64,000 bases of DNA, taken from the NCBI RefSeq assembly GCF_030369675.1, contig NZ_CP128477.1:310001-374000 (forward strand), in the 5' to 3' direction. Position 1 is the first letter of the stretch; each line of letters starts with the position of its first letter. Shown here piece by piece: positions 45,493 through 55,681 of the stretch. The DNA comes from Peteryoungia algae (GTDB taxonomy: Bacteria > Pseudomonadota > Alphaproteobacteria > Rhizobiales > Rhizobiaceae). A program made the translations under genes and the position numbers. Below the pieces are notes generated by a model, which did not search any database, had not been told where the DNA came from, and saw only the letters and a list, made by a program, of their open reading frames with translations.

Positions 45493-45610
45493 CGCTCTGG
45501 GTCTGGGCCGAACGGGTTTGCTGGTGGGGACGAAAGCGATCACTGGCGGAATGCAGGGCAGGGACGCCATTAAGGCTCCCTCTGAATTTTAGAAGGTCGA
45601 GGATACCGAC

Positions 45611-45847
45611 ATGAGCGATATCGCAGAACGCGTGAAGAAAATTGTAGTTGATCATCTCGGCGTTGACGCTGAAAAGGTTGTCGAAGGCGCCAGCTTCATC
45701 GACGATCTGGGCGCTGACTCGCTCGACACCGTCGAACTCGTCATGGCGTTCGAAGAAGAATTCGGCGTTGAGATCCCGGACGATGCTGCTGACTCGATCC
45801 TGACGGTCGGCGACGCTGTGAAGTTCATCGAGAAGGCTCAGGCCTGA
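45611..45847 (+). CDS. acpP: Acyl carrier protein
   Basis: Carries growing acyl chains on a 4'-phosphopantetheine arm. The 78 acidic residues include the attachment site Ser37 in [16 protein letters not shown] precedes the ATG. The long gap from fabG and the hairpin that follows allow acpP to be expressed at its own, higher level. Confidence 0.98.
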   Translation: MSDIAERVKKIVVDHLGVDAEKVVEGASFIDDLGADSLDTVELVMAFEEEFGVEIPDDAADSILTVGDAVKFIEKAQA

Positions 45848-45897
45848 TCGATCACACTGCTGCGGAAGGCGGGCTTTATGCCCGTCCTGTCCGCTTG

Positions 45898-45923
45898 GGC
45901 CCGCGATGAGCGGGCCTTGTTGT
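45898..45923 (+). terminator. Terminator or attenuator between acpP and fabF
   Basis: GGCCCGC, loop GATGA, GCGGGCC, then TTGTTGT: a perfect 7-bp GC stem with a T-rich tail, 50 bases after acpP and 57 before fabF. It probably ends most acpP transcripts. Confidence 0.75.
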
Positions 45924-45979
45924 ATCTGGACCTTTGTTTACAATGACTTCGGTCAAAGAATTTGGGTGGGCCTCGCACG

Positions 45980-47236
45980 ATGAGACGTGTCGTCATCACC
46001 GGTACCGGCATGGTATCGCCTCTGGGATGTGGAACGGAATTGACCTGGCAGCGGCTGCTGGCCAGCCAGAGCGGCGCCCGGCGCGTCACGGAGTTCGAGG
46101 TCGAAGATCTGCCTGCCAAGATCGCCTGCCGCTTGCCCACCGAGGGCGAAGGTGCCTGGAATCCGGATGACTGGATGGAGCCCAAGGAGCAGCGCAAGGT
46201 CGATCATTTCATCATCTTTGCGGTCGCTGCGGCCGACATGGCGCTGAAGGATGCCGGCTGGGCGCCGAGCACCTACGAAGACCAGTGCCAGACCGGCGTG
46301 CTGATCGGCTCCGGCATTGGTGGCATCGAAGGCATCGTCGAGGCGGGGCACATCCTGCGTGACAAGGGGCCGCGCCGGCTCTCGCCCTTCTTTATTCCAG
46401 GCCGCCTGATCAATCTGGCCTCCGGCCATGTCTCCATCCGCCACAAACTGCGTGGCCCCAACCATTCCGTCGTCACGGCCTGTTCCACCGGCGCGCACGC
46501 GATCGGTGATGCGGCCCGTCTCGTTGCCCTCGGCGATGCCGACGTCATGGTCGCCGGCGGCACGGAATCGCCGATCAACCGCGTTTCTCTCGCGGGCTTT
46601 GCCGCCTGCAAGGCACTCTCGACCGCCCGCAACGACGATCCGACAGCGGCCTCCCGTCCCTATGACAAGGACCGCGACGGTTTCGTCATGGGCGAGGGCG
46701 CCGGCATCGTCGTGCTCGAAGAACTGGAACACGCCAAGGCTCGCGGCGCCAAGATCTATGCCGAAGTCGTCGGCTATGGTCTTTCTGGCGACGCCTTCCA
46801 CATCACGGCGCCTTCGGAAGACGGCGACGGGGCGTTCCGCTGCATGACCATGGCGCTGAAGCGTGCCGGCCTCTCGGCGGGCGATATCGACTATATCAAC
46901 GCCCATGGCACCTCGACCATGGCGGACACGATCGAACTCGGCGCCGTCGAACGGCTTCTGGGCGAGCATGCTCCGAAGGTCTCGATGTCCTCGACCAAGT
47001 CGGCAATCGGCCACCTGCTCGGTGCCGCCGGTGCCGTCGAGGCAATCTTCTCGACGCTGGCGATTCGCGACAACATCGCGCCGCCGACGCTCAACTTGGA
47101 CAATCCCGATGTCGAGACGATGATCGATCTCGTGCCCCACAAGGCGCGCAAGCGTGAGATCAACGTCGCCCTGTCGAATTCCTTCGGCTTTGGCGGCACC
47201 AATGCATCGCTGGTGCTGAAGCGCTACGAGGGCTGA
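45980..47236 (+). CDS. fabF: 3-oxoacyl-[ACP] synthase II
   Basis: Elongating ketosynthase. The 418 residues carry the catalytic Cys168 (VVTACSTGAH), the first His in NAHGTSTMADTIE, the Lys in STKSAIGHLLGAAG with the second His, and the terminal FGFGGTNASLV. ATG 45980 is preferred to a TTG six codons earlier. Downstream of acpP; mltG follows after about 196 bases. Confidence 0.96.
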   Translation: MRRVVITGTGMVSPLGCGTELTWQRLLASQSGARRVTEFEVEDLPAKIACRLPTEGEGAWNPDDWMEPKEQRKVDHFIIFAVAAADMALKDAGWAPSTYEDQCQTGVLIGSGIGGIEGIVEAGHILRDKGPRRLSPFFIPGRLINLASGHVSIRHKLRGPNHSVVTACSTGAHAIGDAARLVALGDADVMVAGGTESPINRVSLAGFAACKALSTARNDDPTAASRPYDKDRDGFVMGEGAGIVVLEELEHAKARGAKIYAEVVGYGLSGDAFHITAPSEDGDGAFRCMTMALKRAGLSAGDIDYINAHGTSTMADTIELGAVERLLGEHAPKVSMSSTKSAIGHLLGAAGAVEAIFSTLAIRDNIAPPTLNLDNPDVETMIDLVPHKARKREINVALSNSFGFGGTNASLVLKRYEG

Positions 47237-47432
47237 TCTGAACCCGGGCGGCAGGAGTTTGGTCCCGTCGCCCGTGATAGCTCTGGATGAAGGCGGGATG
47301 CTCTTGCCCGCTCCCTTGGACTGCGGTTAGAAATCATGCCAACGCCCGGCGCACCGCGCCGGACGATGACCCGGATTTTTGCCGCATTGCTGGATGAAAC
47401 AGCCGCGAGTGCGAAACAAAGAAGGATTGCCG

Positions 47433-48650
47433 GTGACCGACAACAGCCAGAATGGCGGTAGCCAGAACAACGGTGTCTCCTTCGGCCGCGATGCCGATAA
47501 CCAGCCGGGCAAGGGCCCCTTCATTCCGAAGTCGCCCAACGAGGCGCTGCGCCCCGAGCGCGTGCCGCAGCCGCCGCGCCGCTCGCGCAAGGCTCGCAGC
47601 CAACTCGTGATCTTCCTGAACTTCCTGATGACCATGGCGGTCTTCGTCTGTGTCGTCGCTGTCGCAGGCTTCTTCTATGTCATGGACAGCTATCAGAAGC
47701 CCGGACCTCTGGCGGCCAACACCAATTTCGTGGTGCGCAGCGGCGCCGGTCTCGCCGAGATCGCCAACAATCTCGAGCGCAACGGGATTGTCTCGGATGC
47801 CCGGATCTATCGATACGTTACCACGACCTATCTCGCCGACGGCCAGACCCTGAAGGCCGGTGAATACGAGATCAAGGCCGGTGCCTCGATGAAGGAGGTC
47901 ACGGCCCTGCTCGAGTCCGGCAAGTCGATCCTCTATGCGGTGTCCTTCCCGGAAGGCCTGACCGTCAAGCAGATGTTCCAGCGTCTTGCTGCCGATACCG
48001 TGCTGGAAGGTGAACTGCCGACGGAACTGCCGCCGGAAGGCAGCCTGCGCCCCGACACCTACAAGTTCACCCGCGGCACCAACCGCGCCGAGATCGTCAC
48101 GCAGATGCGTGCGGCGCAGGATCGGCTGATCGACCAGATCTGGGAGAAGCGCGATCCGGATCTGCCGGTCGAGACCAAGGAAGAATTCGTCACGCTCGCC
48201 TCGATCGTCGAGAAGGAAACCGGCAAGGACGACGAACGCGCCCACGTGGCCTCCGTGTTCATCAATCGCCTGAACAAGGGCATGCGCCTGCAGTCGGATC
48301 CGACCATCATCTATGGCCTCTTTGGCGGTGACGGCAAACCGGCCGATCGTCCGATCTTCCAGTCGGACATCCGCAAGGAGACGCCCTACAACACCTATGT
48401 GATCAAGGGCCTTCCACCCGGTCCGATCGCCAATCCGGGCCGCGCGGCACTCGAATCCGTCGCCCATCCGTGGAAGACGGAAGATCTCTACTTCGTTGCC
48501 GATGGCAATGGTGGCCACGCCTTTGCGCCCACGCTGGACGAGCACAATGCGAACGTGCGCCGCTGGCGCAAGATCGAGGCCGAACGCGCCCAGACGCCGC
48601 CGGCGACCCTCGATGTCGAACCGGAAATCGATCCGGCGGCGAACGATTGA
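47433..48650 (+). CDS. mltG: Endolytic murein transglycosylase MltG (YceG-like)
   Basis: Inner-membrane lytic transglycosylase thought to terminate nascent glycan strands. A Pro/Arg-rich cytoplasmic N-terminus is followed by one membrane segment (LVIFLNFLMTMAVFVCVVAV), a LysM-like subdomain and the YceG catalytic domain, with the catalytic Glu in SIVEKETG and LQSDPTIIYGL further on. I chose the GTG at 47433 because AAGGA lies 7 bases upstream; an ATG at 47394 is the alternative. The gene pair mltG-yicC is adjacent. Confidence 0.94.
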   Translation: MTDNSQNGGSQNNGVSFGRDADNQPGKGPFIPKSPNEALRPERVPQPPRRSRKARSQLVIFLNFLMTMAVFVCVVAVAGFFYVMDSYQKPGPLAANTNFVVRSGAGLAEIANNLERNGIVSDARIYRYVTTTYLADGQTLKAGEYEIKAGASMKEVTALLESGKSILYAVSFPEGLTVKQMFQRLAADTVLEGELPTELPPEGSLRPDTYKFTRGTNRAEIVTQMRAAQDRLIDQIWEKRDPDLPVETKEEFVTLASIVEKETGKDDERAHVASVFINRLNKGMRLQSDPTIIYGLFGGDGKPADRPIFQSDIRKETPYNTYVIKGLPPGPIANPGRAALESVAHPWKTEDLYFVADGNGGHAFAPTLDEHNANVRRWRKIEAERAQTPPATLDVEPEIDPAAND

Positions 48651-48672
48651 GACTGGCATCAGGGGGCGGGGC

Positions 48673-49563
48673 ATGACACTGCAATCCATGACGGGCTTCG
48701 CCCGCATCGAAGGTTCGTCCGGGCGATACCGCTGGGCCTGGGAGTTGCGTTCGGTCAACGGCAAGGGGCTGGATCTGCGCACGCGACTGCCGCAGGGACA
48801 TGAAGCCCTGGAAGCCGACATTCGTCGGCTCGCTGGCGAGCGTCTGACCCGCGGTAACCTGCAGATTGGCCTCAGCGTGGCAGTCAGTGAAAACCGGGTG
48901 GAGGCCGTGCTTAACCGGGATGCGCTCGCAGCCGTGCTTTCGCTTCGCGACGAACTGGGCCCCGACATGCTCGATCCCGCGCCGCTGCGGCTCGACACGC
49001 TGCTGTCGATCCGGGGCCTCGTGGACATGCGCGAGGCGACCGACGACGCGGATGCGATTGCCGCTCGCGACACCGATATCCTTGAAGGCCTCGAGCGCGC
49101 GATCGCTGCGATCACCGAGATGCGCACGGCGGAGGGCGCGGCGCTCCGCCGTATCCTCGAAGAACAGATCGCAAGGATCGAGGATCTCGCCCTCCAGATC
49201 GAGGCCGATCCTTCCCGTTCTCCGGAAGAGATCGCCCGCCGCCTCGAAGCCCAGCTCGCCACGCTGATGGATACGACCAATGGCCTCGACCGCGATCGCC
49301 TGCATCAGGAAGTCGCCATGATCGCCACCAAGGCGGATCTGCGCGAGGAGATCGACCGGCTGAAGGCGCATGTGACTGCCGCCCGCGAATTGCTCGCCAC
49401 AGGCGGCCCTGTCGGCCGCAAGCTCGATTTTCTGGCGCAGGAATTTAACCGAGAATCAAATACTATCTGTTCCAAATCCAATGCCGTCGCCGTCACCGCT
49501 GCCGGCATCGAATTGAAGGTCGTCATCGACCAGTTCCGCGAACAGGTCCAGAATCTGGAGTAG
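48673..49563 (+). CDS. yicC: YicC family endoribonuclease-like protein
   Basis: A 296-residue YicC/YloC protein. The N-terminal signature MTLQSMTGFAR and VNGKGLDLRTRLP, and the C-terminal DUF1732 segment REEIDRLKAHV ... GRKLDFLAQEFNRESNTICSK are complete (the latter shown here split at the elision). Family members act as RNases in Escherichia coli and Bacillus. It begins 22 bases after mltG and ends 3 bases before gmk, the usual partner. Confidence 0.95.
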   Translation: MTLQSMTGFARIEGSSGRYRWAWELRSVNGKGLDLRTRLPQGHEALEADIRRLAGERLTRGNLQIGLSVAVSENRVEAVLNRDALAAVLSLRDELGPDMLDPAPLRLDTLLSIRGLVDMREATDDADAIAARDTDILEGLERAIAAITEMRTAEGAALRRILEEQIARIEDLALQIEADPSRSPEEIARRLEAQLATLMDTTNGLDRDRLHQEVAMIATKADLREEIDRLKAHVTAARELLATGGPVGRKLDFLAQEFNRESNTICSKSNAVAVTAAGIELKVVIDQFREQVQNLE

Positions 49564-49566
49564 TCC

Positions 49567-50214
49567 ATGGCCGAGAGTGAGTCTGCACACGTCAAGATTG
49601 CCAGGCGCGGCCTGATGCTGGTCATCTCCTCACCATCGGGTGCGGGGAAATCCACCATTGCCCGCACGCTGATGGACAAGGACAAGCGGATTGGCCTTTC
49701 GGTCAGCGTCACCACGCGCCAGCGTCGCCAGAGCGAAATCGAAGGCGTGCACTATAATTTCGTGTCGCAACGGGAATTCGAGCGACTGCGCGACAGCGAC
49801 TCGCTTCTAGAATGGGCGCAGGTGCACGGCAATTATTACGGCACGCCGCGCGAGGCCGTGGAAACGGCTATGGGCGAGGGGCGCGATATGCTCTTCGACA
49901 TCGACTGGCAGGGCGCCCAGCAGTTGCAGGACAAGATGTCGGCCGATGTCGTCTCGATCTTCATCCTGCCGCCGACCATGGCGGAGCTCCAGTCCCGGCT
50001 GCATCGCCGGGCCGAGGACACCGAGGAGGTCATCCAGACCCGCCTTGACAATTCCCGTGCCGAGATCGCCCATTGGCGCGAATATGACTATGTGATCGTC
50101 AACGACGACCTGCAGGCGGCTTTCGACGCGGTTCAGTCAATCGTCAAGGCCGAGCGTCTGCGCCGCGACCGCCGTCACGGTCTCTTCGATTTCGTCGAGG
50201 GGCTGATCGCCTGA
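49567..50214 (+). CDS. gmk: Guanylate kinase
   Basis: Phosphorylates GMP to GDP. The 215 residues have the P-loop [10 protein letters not shown] at about 21-30, the GMP-binding SVTTRQRR ... EGVHYNFVS, and the lid region [10 protein letters not shown]. The start at 49567 follows yicC by 3 bases. A terminator follows. Confidence 0.97.
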   Translation: MAESESAHVKIARRGLMLVISSPSGAGKSTIARTLMDKDKRIGLSVSVTTRQRRQSEIEGVHYNFVSQREFERLRDSDSLLEWAQVHGNYYGTPREAVETAMGEGRDMLFDIDWQGAQQLQDKMSADVVSIFILPPTMAELQSRLHRRAEDTEEVIQTRLDNSRAEIAHWREYDYVIVNDDLQAAFDAVQSIVKAERLRRDRRHGLFDFVEGLIA

Positions 50215-50236
50215 CACTTTAAAATTGCGAATGAAA

Positions 50237-50267
50237 GAAGGGCGGCAGATTGTATCGGCCGCCCTTC
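50237..50267. terminator. Shared terminator between gmk and betC
   Basis: GAAGGGCGGC (50237-50246) and GCCGCCCTTC (50258-50267) form a perfect 10-bp stem. TTCTT follows rightward and TTTCAT leftward, so it can serve both convergent genes. Confidence 0.82.
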
Positions 50268-50275
50268 TTCTTGGA

Positions 50276-51793
50276 TCATTCGCCTCTCGGGAAGCGCTGG
50301 TTTTCCTCGAGAATGTTGAGGTCCATGTGATTGCGCATGTAGCGCTCCGAGGCCTTCTGCAATGGCTGGTAATCCCAGGGGAAGTAGGCGCCGTTGCGCA
50401 GCGCGGCATAGACGATGTGTCGCCGCGCCTGGCTTTCCCGAACGGCTGCATCGAAGCGCTGAAGATCCCAGCGGCTTGAGGCTTCCTCGCCAAGCAAGGC
50501 CATGATCTCGGCTGCTGCCGGATCTTCCGCCAGATTGGTGAGTTCGTCTGGATCGGCTTCGAGATCCGTCAGGACCGGCGGATCAGCCTCGCAGAGCGTC
50601 AGTTTGTACCGCTCATTGCGCAGCCCGACCATTGGGCTCACCGTACCCTCCGCCGCATATTCCATGGGCACGATGCCTCGCCCACCGGTGCCGGTCGCAA
50701 GAGGCATCAGGTCCTCGCCATCGGTCCAGTCGGAGATGGTCGAGATGTCGATACCCGCAAGGCCGGCAAGCGTTGGCGTGACATCGAGCGTGGAAGCCGG
50801 CGTCGTCACCAGTCTGCCTTCGATCCCCGGGATTGCCATCATCATCGGCACCCGCGCGGAGCCCTCGAAGAAGTTCATCTTGAACCAGAGGCCGCGCTCG
50901 CCCAGCATGTCGCCATGATCGGAGACGAAGAAGATGACCGTATTGTCCGACATGCGGGTGCGATCGAGCACGTCGAGGATCTCGCCGATCTTGTCATCGA
51001 CATAGGAGATGTTGGCGAAATAGCCCTGGCGTGCCCGCGCGACATTTTCGTCAGTGATGTCGAATTCGAGATGGTCGCAAGCATCCATCAGGCGGCGCGA
51101 ATGCGGATCCTGGCTGTCGTAGGGAATTGCAGGCACTCGCGGCGCAAGGGCCTCGCAGCCGTCGTAGAGATCCCAGTATTTTCGCCGTGCGACATAAGGG
51201 TCGTGCGGATGCGTAAAGCTCACCGTCAGGCACCAGGGGCGCTCGTCATGGCCGCGCGAGAGATCGTAAAGCCGGCGGGTGGCGTTGTAGGCCACCTCGT
51301 CGTCATACTCCATCTGGTTGGAGATTTCAGCGACACCCGCACCGGTGACGGAGCCGAGATTGTGGTACCACCAGTCGATGCGCTCGCCCGGCTTGCGATA
51401 GTCAGGCGTCCAGCCGAAATCGGCGGGGTAGATGTCGGTCGTCAGCCGCTCCTCGAAGCCATGCAACTGATCCGGTCCGACGAAATGCATTTTGCCCGAA
51501 AGGCTCGTCTGGTAGCCGGCCGCTCGCAAGTGATGCGCATAGGTCGGGATGTCTGAGGCAAATTCGGCCGCGTTGTCATAGACGCGGGTGCGGCTCGGCA
51601 ATTGGCCCGACATGAAGGAGGCCCGTGCCGGGGCGCAGAGCGGGCTTGCCGTATAGGTATTTGCGAAGCGCACGGAGCGCTTCGCCAGGGACTTGAGGTG
51701 CGGCGCATGCAGGAAGTCGGCGGGACCATCCGGAAAGAGGGTCCCGTTGAACTGATCCACCATCAGGATCAGGATGTTGGGGCGAGGGGTCAT
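50276..51793 (-). CDS. betC: Choline-sulfatase
   Basis: Hydrolyses choline-O-sulfate to choline and sulfate, feeding glycine betaine synthesis or carbon and nitrogen supply. The 505-residue type I sulfatase has the formylglycine site Cys53 in PLCAPARAS, the N-terminal metal-binding MVDQ segment, and SDHGDMLGERGLW. The C-terminal domain ends DYQPLQKASERYMRNHMDLN, characteristic of BetC. ATG 51793 is used. It follows choX by 11 bases, with the LysR-type choline-sulfate regulator divergent. Confidence 0.95.
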   Translation of the reverse strand: MTPRPNILILMVDQFNGTLFPDGPADFLHAPHLKSLAKRSVRFANTYTASPLCAPARASFMSGQLPSRTRVYDNAAEFASDIPTYAHHLRAAGYQTSLSGKMHFVGPDQLHGFEERLTTDIYPADFGWTPDYRKPGERIDWWYHNLGSVTGAGVAEISNQMEYDDEVAYNATRRLYDLSRGHDERPWCLTVSFTHPHDPYVARRKYWDLYDGCEALAPRVPAIPYDSQDPHSRRLMDACDHLEFDITDENVARARQGYFANISYVDDKIGEILDVLDRTRMSDNTVIFFVSDHGDMLGERGLWFKMNFFEGSARVPMMMAIPGIEGRLVTTPASTLDVTPTLAGLAGIDISTISDWTDGEDLMPLATGTGGRGIVPMEYAAEGTVSPMVGLRNERYKLTLCEADPPVLTDLEADPDELTNLAEDPAAAEIMALLGEEASSRWDLQRFDAAVRESQARRHIVYAALRNGAYFPWDYQPLQKASERYMRNHMDLNILEENQRFPRGE

Positions 51794-51804
51794 GCGTCGA
51801 TCCC

Positions 51805-52761
51805 TCAAAGACCGAGAGCCGACTTGACCGCCACATCACCCGGCTGCCCGTCGAAGGTGGTGACACCCTTCAGCCAGCCGTCCAGAACAGCCGGATTGGC
51901 CTTCAGCCAGGCCGATGCGGCCTCCTTGGAATCCTTGCCGCCGAGGATCTCGCCCATCAGCACGTTTTCCATCGAGATGTCGAACGTCATCTGCGTGAAC
52001 AGAGTTGCGGCATTCGGGCAGCCCTCGCTCCAGCCGCTGCGCGCGAGTGTGTAGACTTCGGCGCCGCCGAAATTCGGACCGAAATAGGCGTCGCCGCCGG
52101 AGAGATAGGTCAGATCGAAGCGCTCGTTCATCGGATGCGGTGCCCAGGCGAGGAAGACGACTCCCTTGCCTTCCTTCGAGGCGCGCTCGACCTGGGCCAG
52201 CATGGCCTGTTCACCCGACTCGACCAGTTGCCAGTCTTTGAGGCCGAACTCGCCGGCATCGATCATTTTCTGGATGTTGGCATTTGCCGGAGCGCCCGGC
52301 TCGATGCCGTAGATCTTGCTTTCGAATTCGTCCGGGTTCTTGCCGAGATCGGCGAAATCCTTGATGCCCTTTTCCGCGGTCGCGGTGGGTACGGCGAGCG
52401 TGAACTTGGCACCTTCCAGATTCTTCGCGACAACCTCGATGGCCTTTGCGCTGTTCAGGTCGTCGATGAAGGCTTGCTGCGCCGGCATCCAGTTGCCGAG
52501 GAAGACGTCGATTTCGCCGTTCTTCATCGACTGGTAGCCGATCGGCACAGAGAGCGTCTTGACGTCCGGCTGGTAGCCGAGAGCCTCCAGGACGACCGTG
52601 GCGACGCCATTGGTCGCGGTGATGTCGGTCCAGCCCGGATCGGACAGGCGGACGGTCTTGCAACTCTCGGCGTCCTGCGCGGCTGTGCTGCCAGCCATGA
52701 GAAGCAGTCCAAGACCCGCTAAGCCGCCGAGCCTGCTGCGATTGCCTGATGTCATGCGCAT
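51805..52761 (-). CDS. choX: Choline ABC transporter substrate-binding protein
   Basis: Periplasmic binding protein of the ProX/OpuAC type, ChoX subgroup. A signal peptide occupies about residues 1-28 (LGGLAGLGLLLMAGSTAAQ). Trp residues in SDPGWTDI and FLGNWMP, with WAPHP, are candidates for the aromatic cage around the quaternary ammonium. Two cysteines (ESCKTV and EGCPNA) probably form a disulfide. Unlike choXWV operons, no permease or ATPase gene follows; betC does. Co-transcribed with betC. Confidence 0.92.
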   Translation of the reverse strand: MRMTSGNRSRLGGLAGLGLLLMAGSTAAQDAESCKTVRLSDPGWTDITATNGVATVVLEALGYQPDVKTLSVPIGYQSMKNGEIDVFLGNWMPAQQAFIDDLNSAKAIEVVAKNLEGAKFTLAVPTATAEKGIKDFADLGKNPDEFESKIYGIEPGAPANANIQKMIDAGEFGLKDWQLVESGEQAMLAQVERASKEGKGVVFLAWAPHPMNERFDLTYLSGGDAYFGPNFGGAEVYTLARSGWSEGCPNAATLFTQMTFDISMENVLMGEILGGKDSKEAASAWLKANPAVLDGWLKGVTTFDGQPGDVAVKSALGL

Positions 52762-52861
52762 GGTGGTTCCCTCTTTTTGTGGTATTGTCTTCGCTTATTC
52801 AAGATGCGGTACGAGTGCCTGTGAAGCTGGTATTTTTTGATGTTTGCCATAAGTCCTCTCT

Positions 52862-53773
52862 ATGTCTGACGAGCTGATAGATCTGGCCTGGATGCGGCTT
52901 CTGGTCGAGGTCGATCGCCGAGGTTCGCTGTCGGCCGCCGCCGAGGCGCTCGGCCTCAGTCAGCCGGCCGTCAGCTATCAGATCCGTCTTTTGGAGCAGC
53001 GTGCCGGTCTACCGCTTCTCCAGCGGCTCCACCGAGGCGTGCGCTTTACCGACGAGGGCCGTCGCCTGCTGGCGATCGCCGAACGCACCGTGGCAGAGGT
53101 GGACAGCCTGCAACGGAGCCTGCGCGCCGCTCGCCGCCGTCCGACAGTCCGTCTTGCGACCGATTACGCGTTTTCCAGCCTCTGGCTCATTCCGCGCATG
53201 CATGCGTTTCGCCAAAGTCATCCGGAAATCGACCTGCAGATCGTCGCCACACAACGACTCGGACACCATTGGCGTGAAGATGCTGATCTGGCGGTCGCCT
53301 TCGGAACCGTGGACGAGTTTTCGGCCCGGGGCAGGTTGCTGATGCCGGAGCGGGTGGTGCCGGTCTGCACGCCGGCCCTCGCCGCGCGACTGGCTGGGAA
53401 CGCGAGCGCCCTGGTTCAGGCGGGACCACTAATCCATCTTGAAGCGGATAATCTCTCCCCTTGGCTCGATTGGAAATCCTATTGCGCAGGCGCTTCGATC
53501 GGCGCCATAGAGCAGGATCGTCCAGGTGATCTGCGCTTCAACACCTATGCGCTGGTCATCCAGGCCGCCTTGAGCGGGCAGGGGTTTGCCCTCGGCTGGT
53601 TGGGCATCATCGATCAACTGATCGATTCCAACCTGCTGGTCGTGACCGGACAGACAGTGCAGGTTCCGGAACGGGGATATTGGCTGGTGGATGGGACCGA
53701 CAGCCCTGCTGCCAGACTTCTGGCCACCTGGCTGGTCCACGAAACGACAGCGCCGGTCGCGGCTGCGCCCTGA
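52862..53773 (+). CDS. LysR-family regulator of choline-sulfate utilisation
   Basis: A 303-residue LTTR. The helix-turn-helix at residues about 8-65 (MRLLVEVDRRGSLSAAAEAL, LSQPAVSYQIRLLEQRAG) precedes an effector-binding domain. Divergence from choX-betC by 100 bases and the overall pattern match the choline-sulfate-utilisation transcription factor family (TIGR03418). It probably activates choX-betC in response to choline or its sulfate ester. Converges with rsmA after 40 bases. Confidence 0.93.
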   Translation: MSDELIDLAWMRLLVEVDRRGSLSAAAEALGLSQPAVSYQIRLLEQRAGLPLLQRLHRGVRFTDEGRRLLAIAERTVAEVDSLQRSLRAARRRPTVRLATDYAFSSLWLIPRMHAFRQSHPEIDLQIVATQRLGHHWREDADLAVAFGTVDEFSARGRLLMPERVVPVCTPALAARLAGNASALVQAGPLIHLEADNLSPWLDWKSYCAGASIGAIEQDRPGDLRFNTYALVIQAALSGQGFALGWLGIIDQLIDSNLLVVTGQTVQVPERGYWLVDGTDSPAARLLATWLVHETTAPVAAAP

Positions 53774-53813
53774 GGCCGGCCCACAGGGCGTGCGGCTCAC
53801 CGCTTGCTGAAAT

Positions 53814-54641
53814 TCAGATCAGGTTGGCGATCCGGCAAAATTCCTCGACGCTGAGCGTTTCCGCCCGGCGCTGCGGATCGATATCGGCGCGGGCGAGCAA
53901 CGCCTCGCCGCCGATCGGCTTGAGGCTCTGACGCAGCATCTTCCGACGTTGGCCAAATGCCGCCAGCGTCACCTTTTCCAGCTTGTCCGGATCACAGGGC
54001 AGAGGCTTTTCGATCGGCTCCAGATGGACCACGGTCGACGTCACCTTGGGCGGCGGCGTAAAGGCCTGCGGCGGTATGTCGAAAGCCATGTGCGCATTCG
54101 TCCGCCAGCCGCAGAGCACGCCGAGACGGCCATAGTGATTGTCGTCCTCGCTGGCCACGATCCGCTGTCCGACTTCCTTCTGGAACATCAGCGTCAAAGA
54201 CTGCCAGAATGGCGGCCAATGCCCGGGTAGCAGCCAGTTGACCAGCAATTGCGTGCCGACATTATAGGGGAGATTGGCGATGATCTTGACCGGTTCGCCC
54301 CGAGCCAGCGTTTCGAAGTCCGTCTTCAGCGCATCCCCCTCGATTACCTCGAGGCGGCCGGGATAATGATCTGCGATTTCCTGGAGTGCCGGCAGGCAGC
54401 GCGCATCGCGCTCGATGGCGATCACCTTTTTTGCCCCGAGCGCCAGGATCGCGCGGGTCAATCCGCCCGGTCCCGGTCCCACCTCGATGACGGTCGCCCC
54501 TTCGAGTGAGCCGGCCGTACGTGCGACCTTCTGCGTCAGGTTGAGGTCGAGCAGGAAGTTCTGTCCGAGTGCCTTCTTGGCATCCAGTCCATGGCGCGCA
54601 ATGACATCGCGCAGCGGCGGCAGTCCGTCGAGTGCAGCCAT
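53814..54641 (-). CDS. rsmA: 16S rRNA (adenine(1518)-N(6)/adenine(1519)-N(6))-dimethyltransferase
   Basis: Dimethylates two adjacent adenines near the 3' end of 16S rRNA (formerly KsgA). The 275 residues contain GQNFLLDLN, the SAM motif [10 protein letters not shown] and the catalytic NLPYNVGT. Its ATG overlaps the pdxA stop by one base (TGATG), so they are coupled. Last gene of the lpt-surA-pdxA-rsmA run. Confidence 0.97.
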   Translation of the reverse strand: MAALDGLPPLRDVIARHGLDAKKALGQNFLLDLNLTQKVARTAGSLEGATVIEVGPGPGGLTRAILALGAKKVIAIERDARCLPALQEIADHYPGRLEVIEGDALKTDFETLARGEPVKIIANLPYNVGTQLLVNWLLPGHWPPFWQSLTLMFQKEVGQRIVASEDDNHYGRLGVLCGWRTNAHMAFDIPPQAFTPPPKVTSTVVHLEPIEKPLPCDPDKLEKVTLAAFGQRRKMLRQSLKPIGGEALLARADIDPQRRAETLSVEEFCRIANLI

Positions 54642-55663
54642 CAGCCGGTTACACCCTTCGCCTGGCTCATTCTATCGGCCATCTGCAACGCTGCAACCAG
54701 GCTGGTTTCCCTGGCATGCCCTGTGCCGGCAAGGCCGAAGGCCGTGCCGTGATCTGGTGACGTGCGGATGAAAGGCAGTCCCAAGGTGACGTTGACGCTG
54801 TCGTCAAAACCCAGCGCCTTGGCGGGGATCAAGGCCTGGTCGTGATACATGCAGATCGCAACGTCATAACGACCCCTGGCATCATCATGGAACATGGTGT
54901 CGGCGGGCAGGGGGCCGAATGCGTCGACGCCTTCGTCGCGCAACAGGCGGATCGCGGGATGGATGATGTCGTCGTCCTCGTGCCCGATGGCGCCACCTTC
55001 TCCCGCATGCGGATTCAGGCCCGCGACGGCGAGCCGTGGCGACGCAAGGCCGAAGCGGGCGCCGAGATCCCGCGCAACGATGCGACACGTGTCGACGATC
55101 AGGGTCTCGGTGAGCGCCGTCGGGACATCCTTGATCGGAATGTGAATGGTCACGGGAACCGCCTTGAGCTTCGGCCCGACCAGCATCATCACCGGCATGC
55201 AGGGTGTGCCGGTCGTCCGCGTGGCGAGATCGGCGAGGAATTCGGTGTGGCCGGGAAAGCCGAAGCCGGCCTCATAGAGCACAGACTTGGCGATCGGATT
55301 GGTGACCACGGCCCGAACCTGGCCGGACAGGCAGAGCGAAACGGCCGTCTCGATCGCTGCGATCGTGCCGCGCGCATTCGAAACATGCGGCTTGCCGGCG
55401 AGGACATCGACCCCGGTCGGAATGCTGTGGACCGGCAGGGCATCGCCGAAAAGCGCGCCGGCATTTGGCGCATCCGTCTCGATGATGGGCACATCCAGAT
55501 CGAGCTGTCGCGCACGGACCCGGAGGACGGCCGGATCACCGATGTAGAGAAACGGCGGCAGTCCGCTTTCGCCCCGTCTCAGCCATGCCTGGAGAGCAAT
55601 ATCCGGCCCTATACCGGCCGGATCGCCCTGGCTGAGGGCAAGCGGGAGGACGCCATCGGTCAT
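54641..55663 (-). CDS. pdxA: 4-hydroxythreonine-4-phosphate dehydrogenase
   Basis: NAD-dependent enzyme of pyridoxal phosphate synthesis. The 340 residues start with [12 protein letters not shown] and contain the metal-ligand histidines in [23 protein letters not shown] and [13 protein letters not shown]. It sits between surA and rsmA, the common proteobacterial arrangement. Confidence 0.96.
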   Translation of the reverse strand: MTDGVLPLALSQGDPAGIGPDIALQAWLRRGESGLPPFLYIGDPAVLRVRARQLDLDVPIIETDAPNAGALFGDALPVHSIPTGVDVLAGKPHVSNARGTIAAIETAVSLCLSGQVRAVVTNPIAKSVLYEAGFGFPGHTEFLADLATRTTGTPCMPVMMLVGPKLKAVPVTIHIPIKDVPTALTETLIVDTCRIVARDLGARFGLASPRLAVAGLNPHAGEGGAIGHEDDDIIHPAIRLLRDEGVDAFGPLPADTMFHDDARGRYDVAICMYHDQALIPAKALGFDDSVNVTLGLPFIRTSPDHGTAFGLAGTGHARETSLVAALQMADRMSQAKGVTG

Positions 55664-55681
55664 CGATCGGCCTTTCGCCGC

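Noticed and set aside
47334..49280. 648-codon leftward frame across mltG and yicC
   Set aside because: Antisense; Arg/Ser-rich composition typical of a shadow frame.
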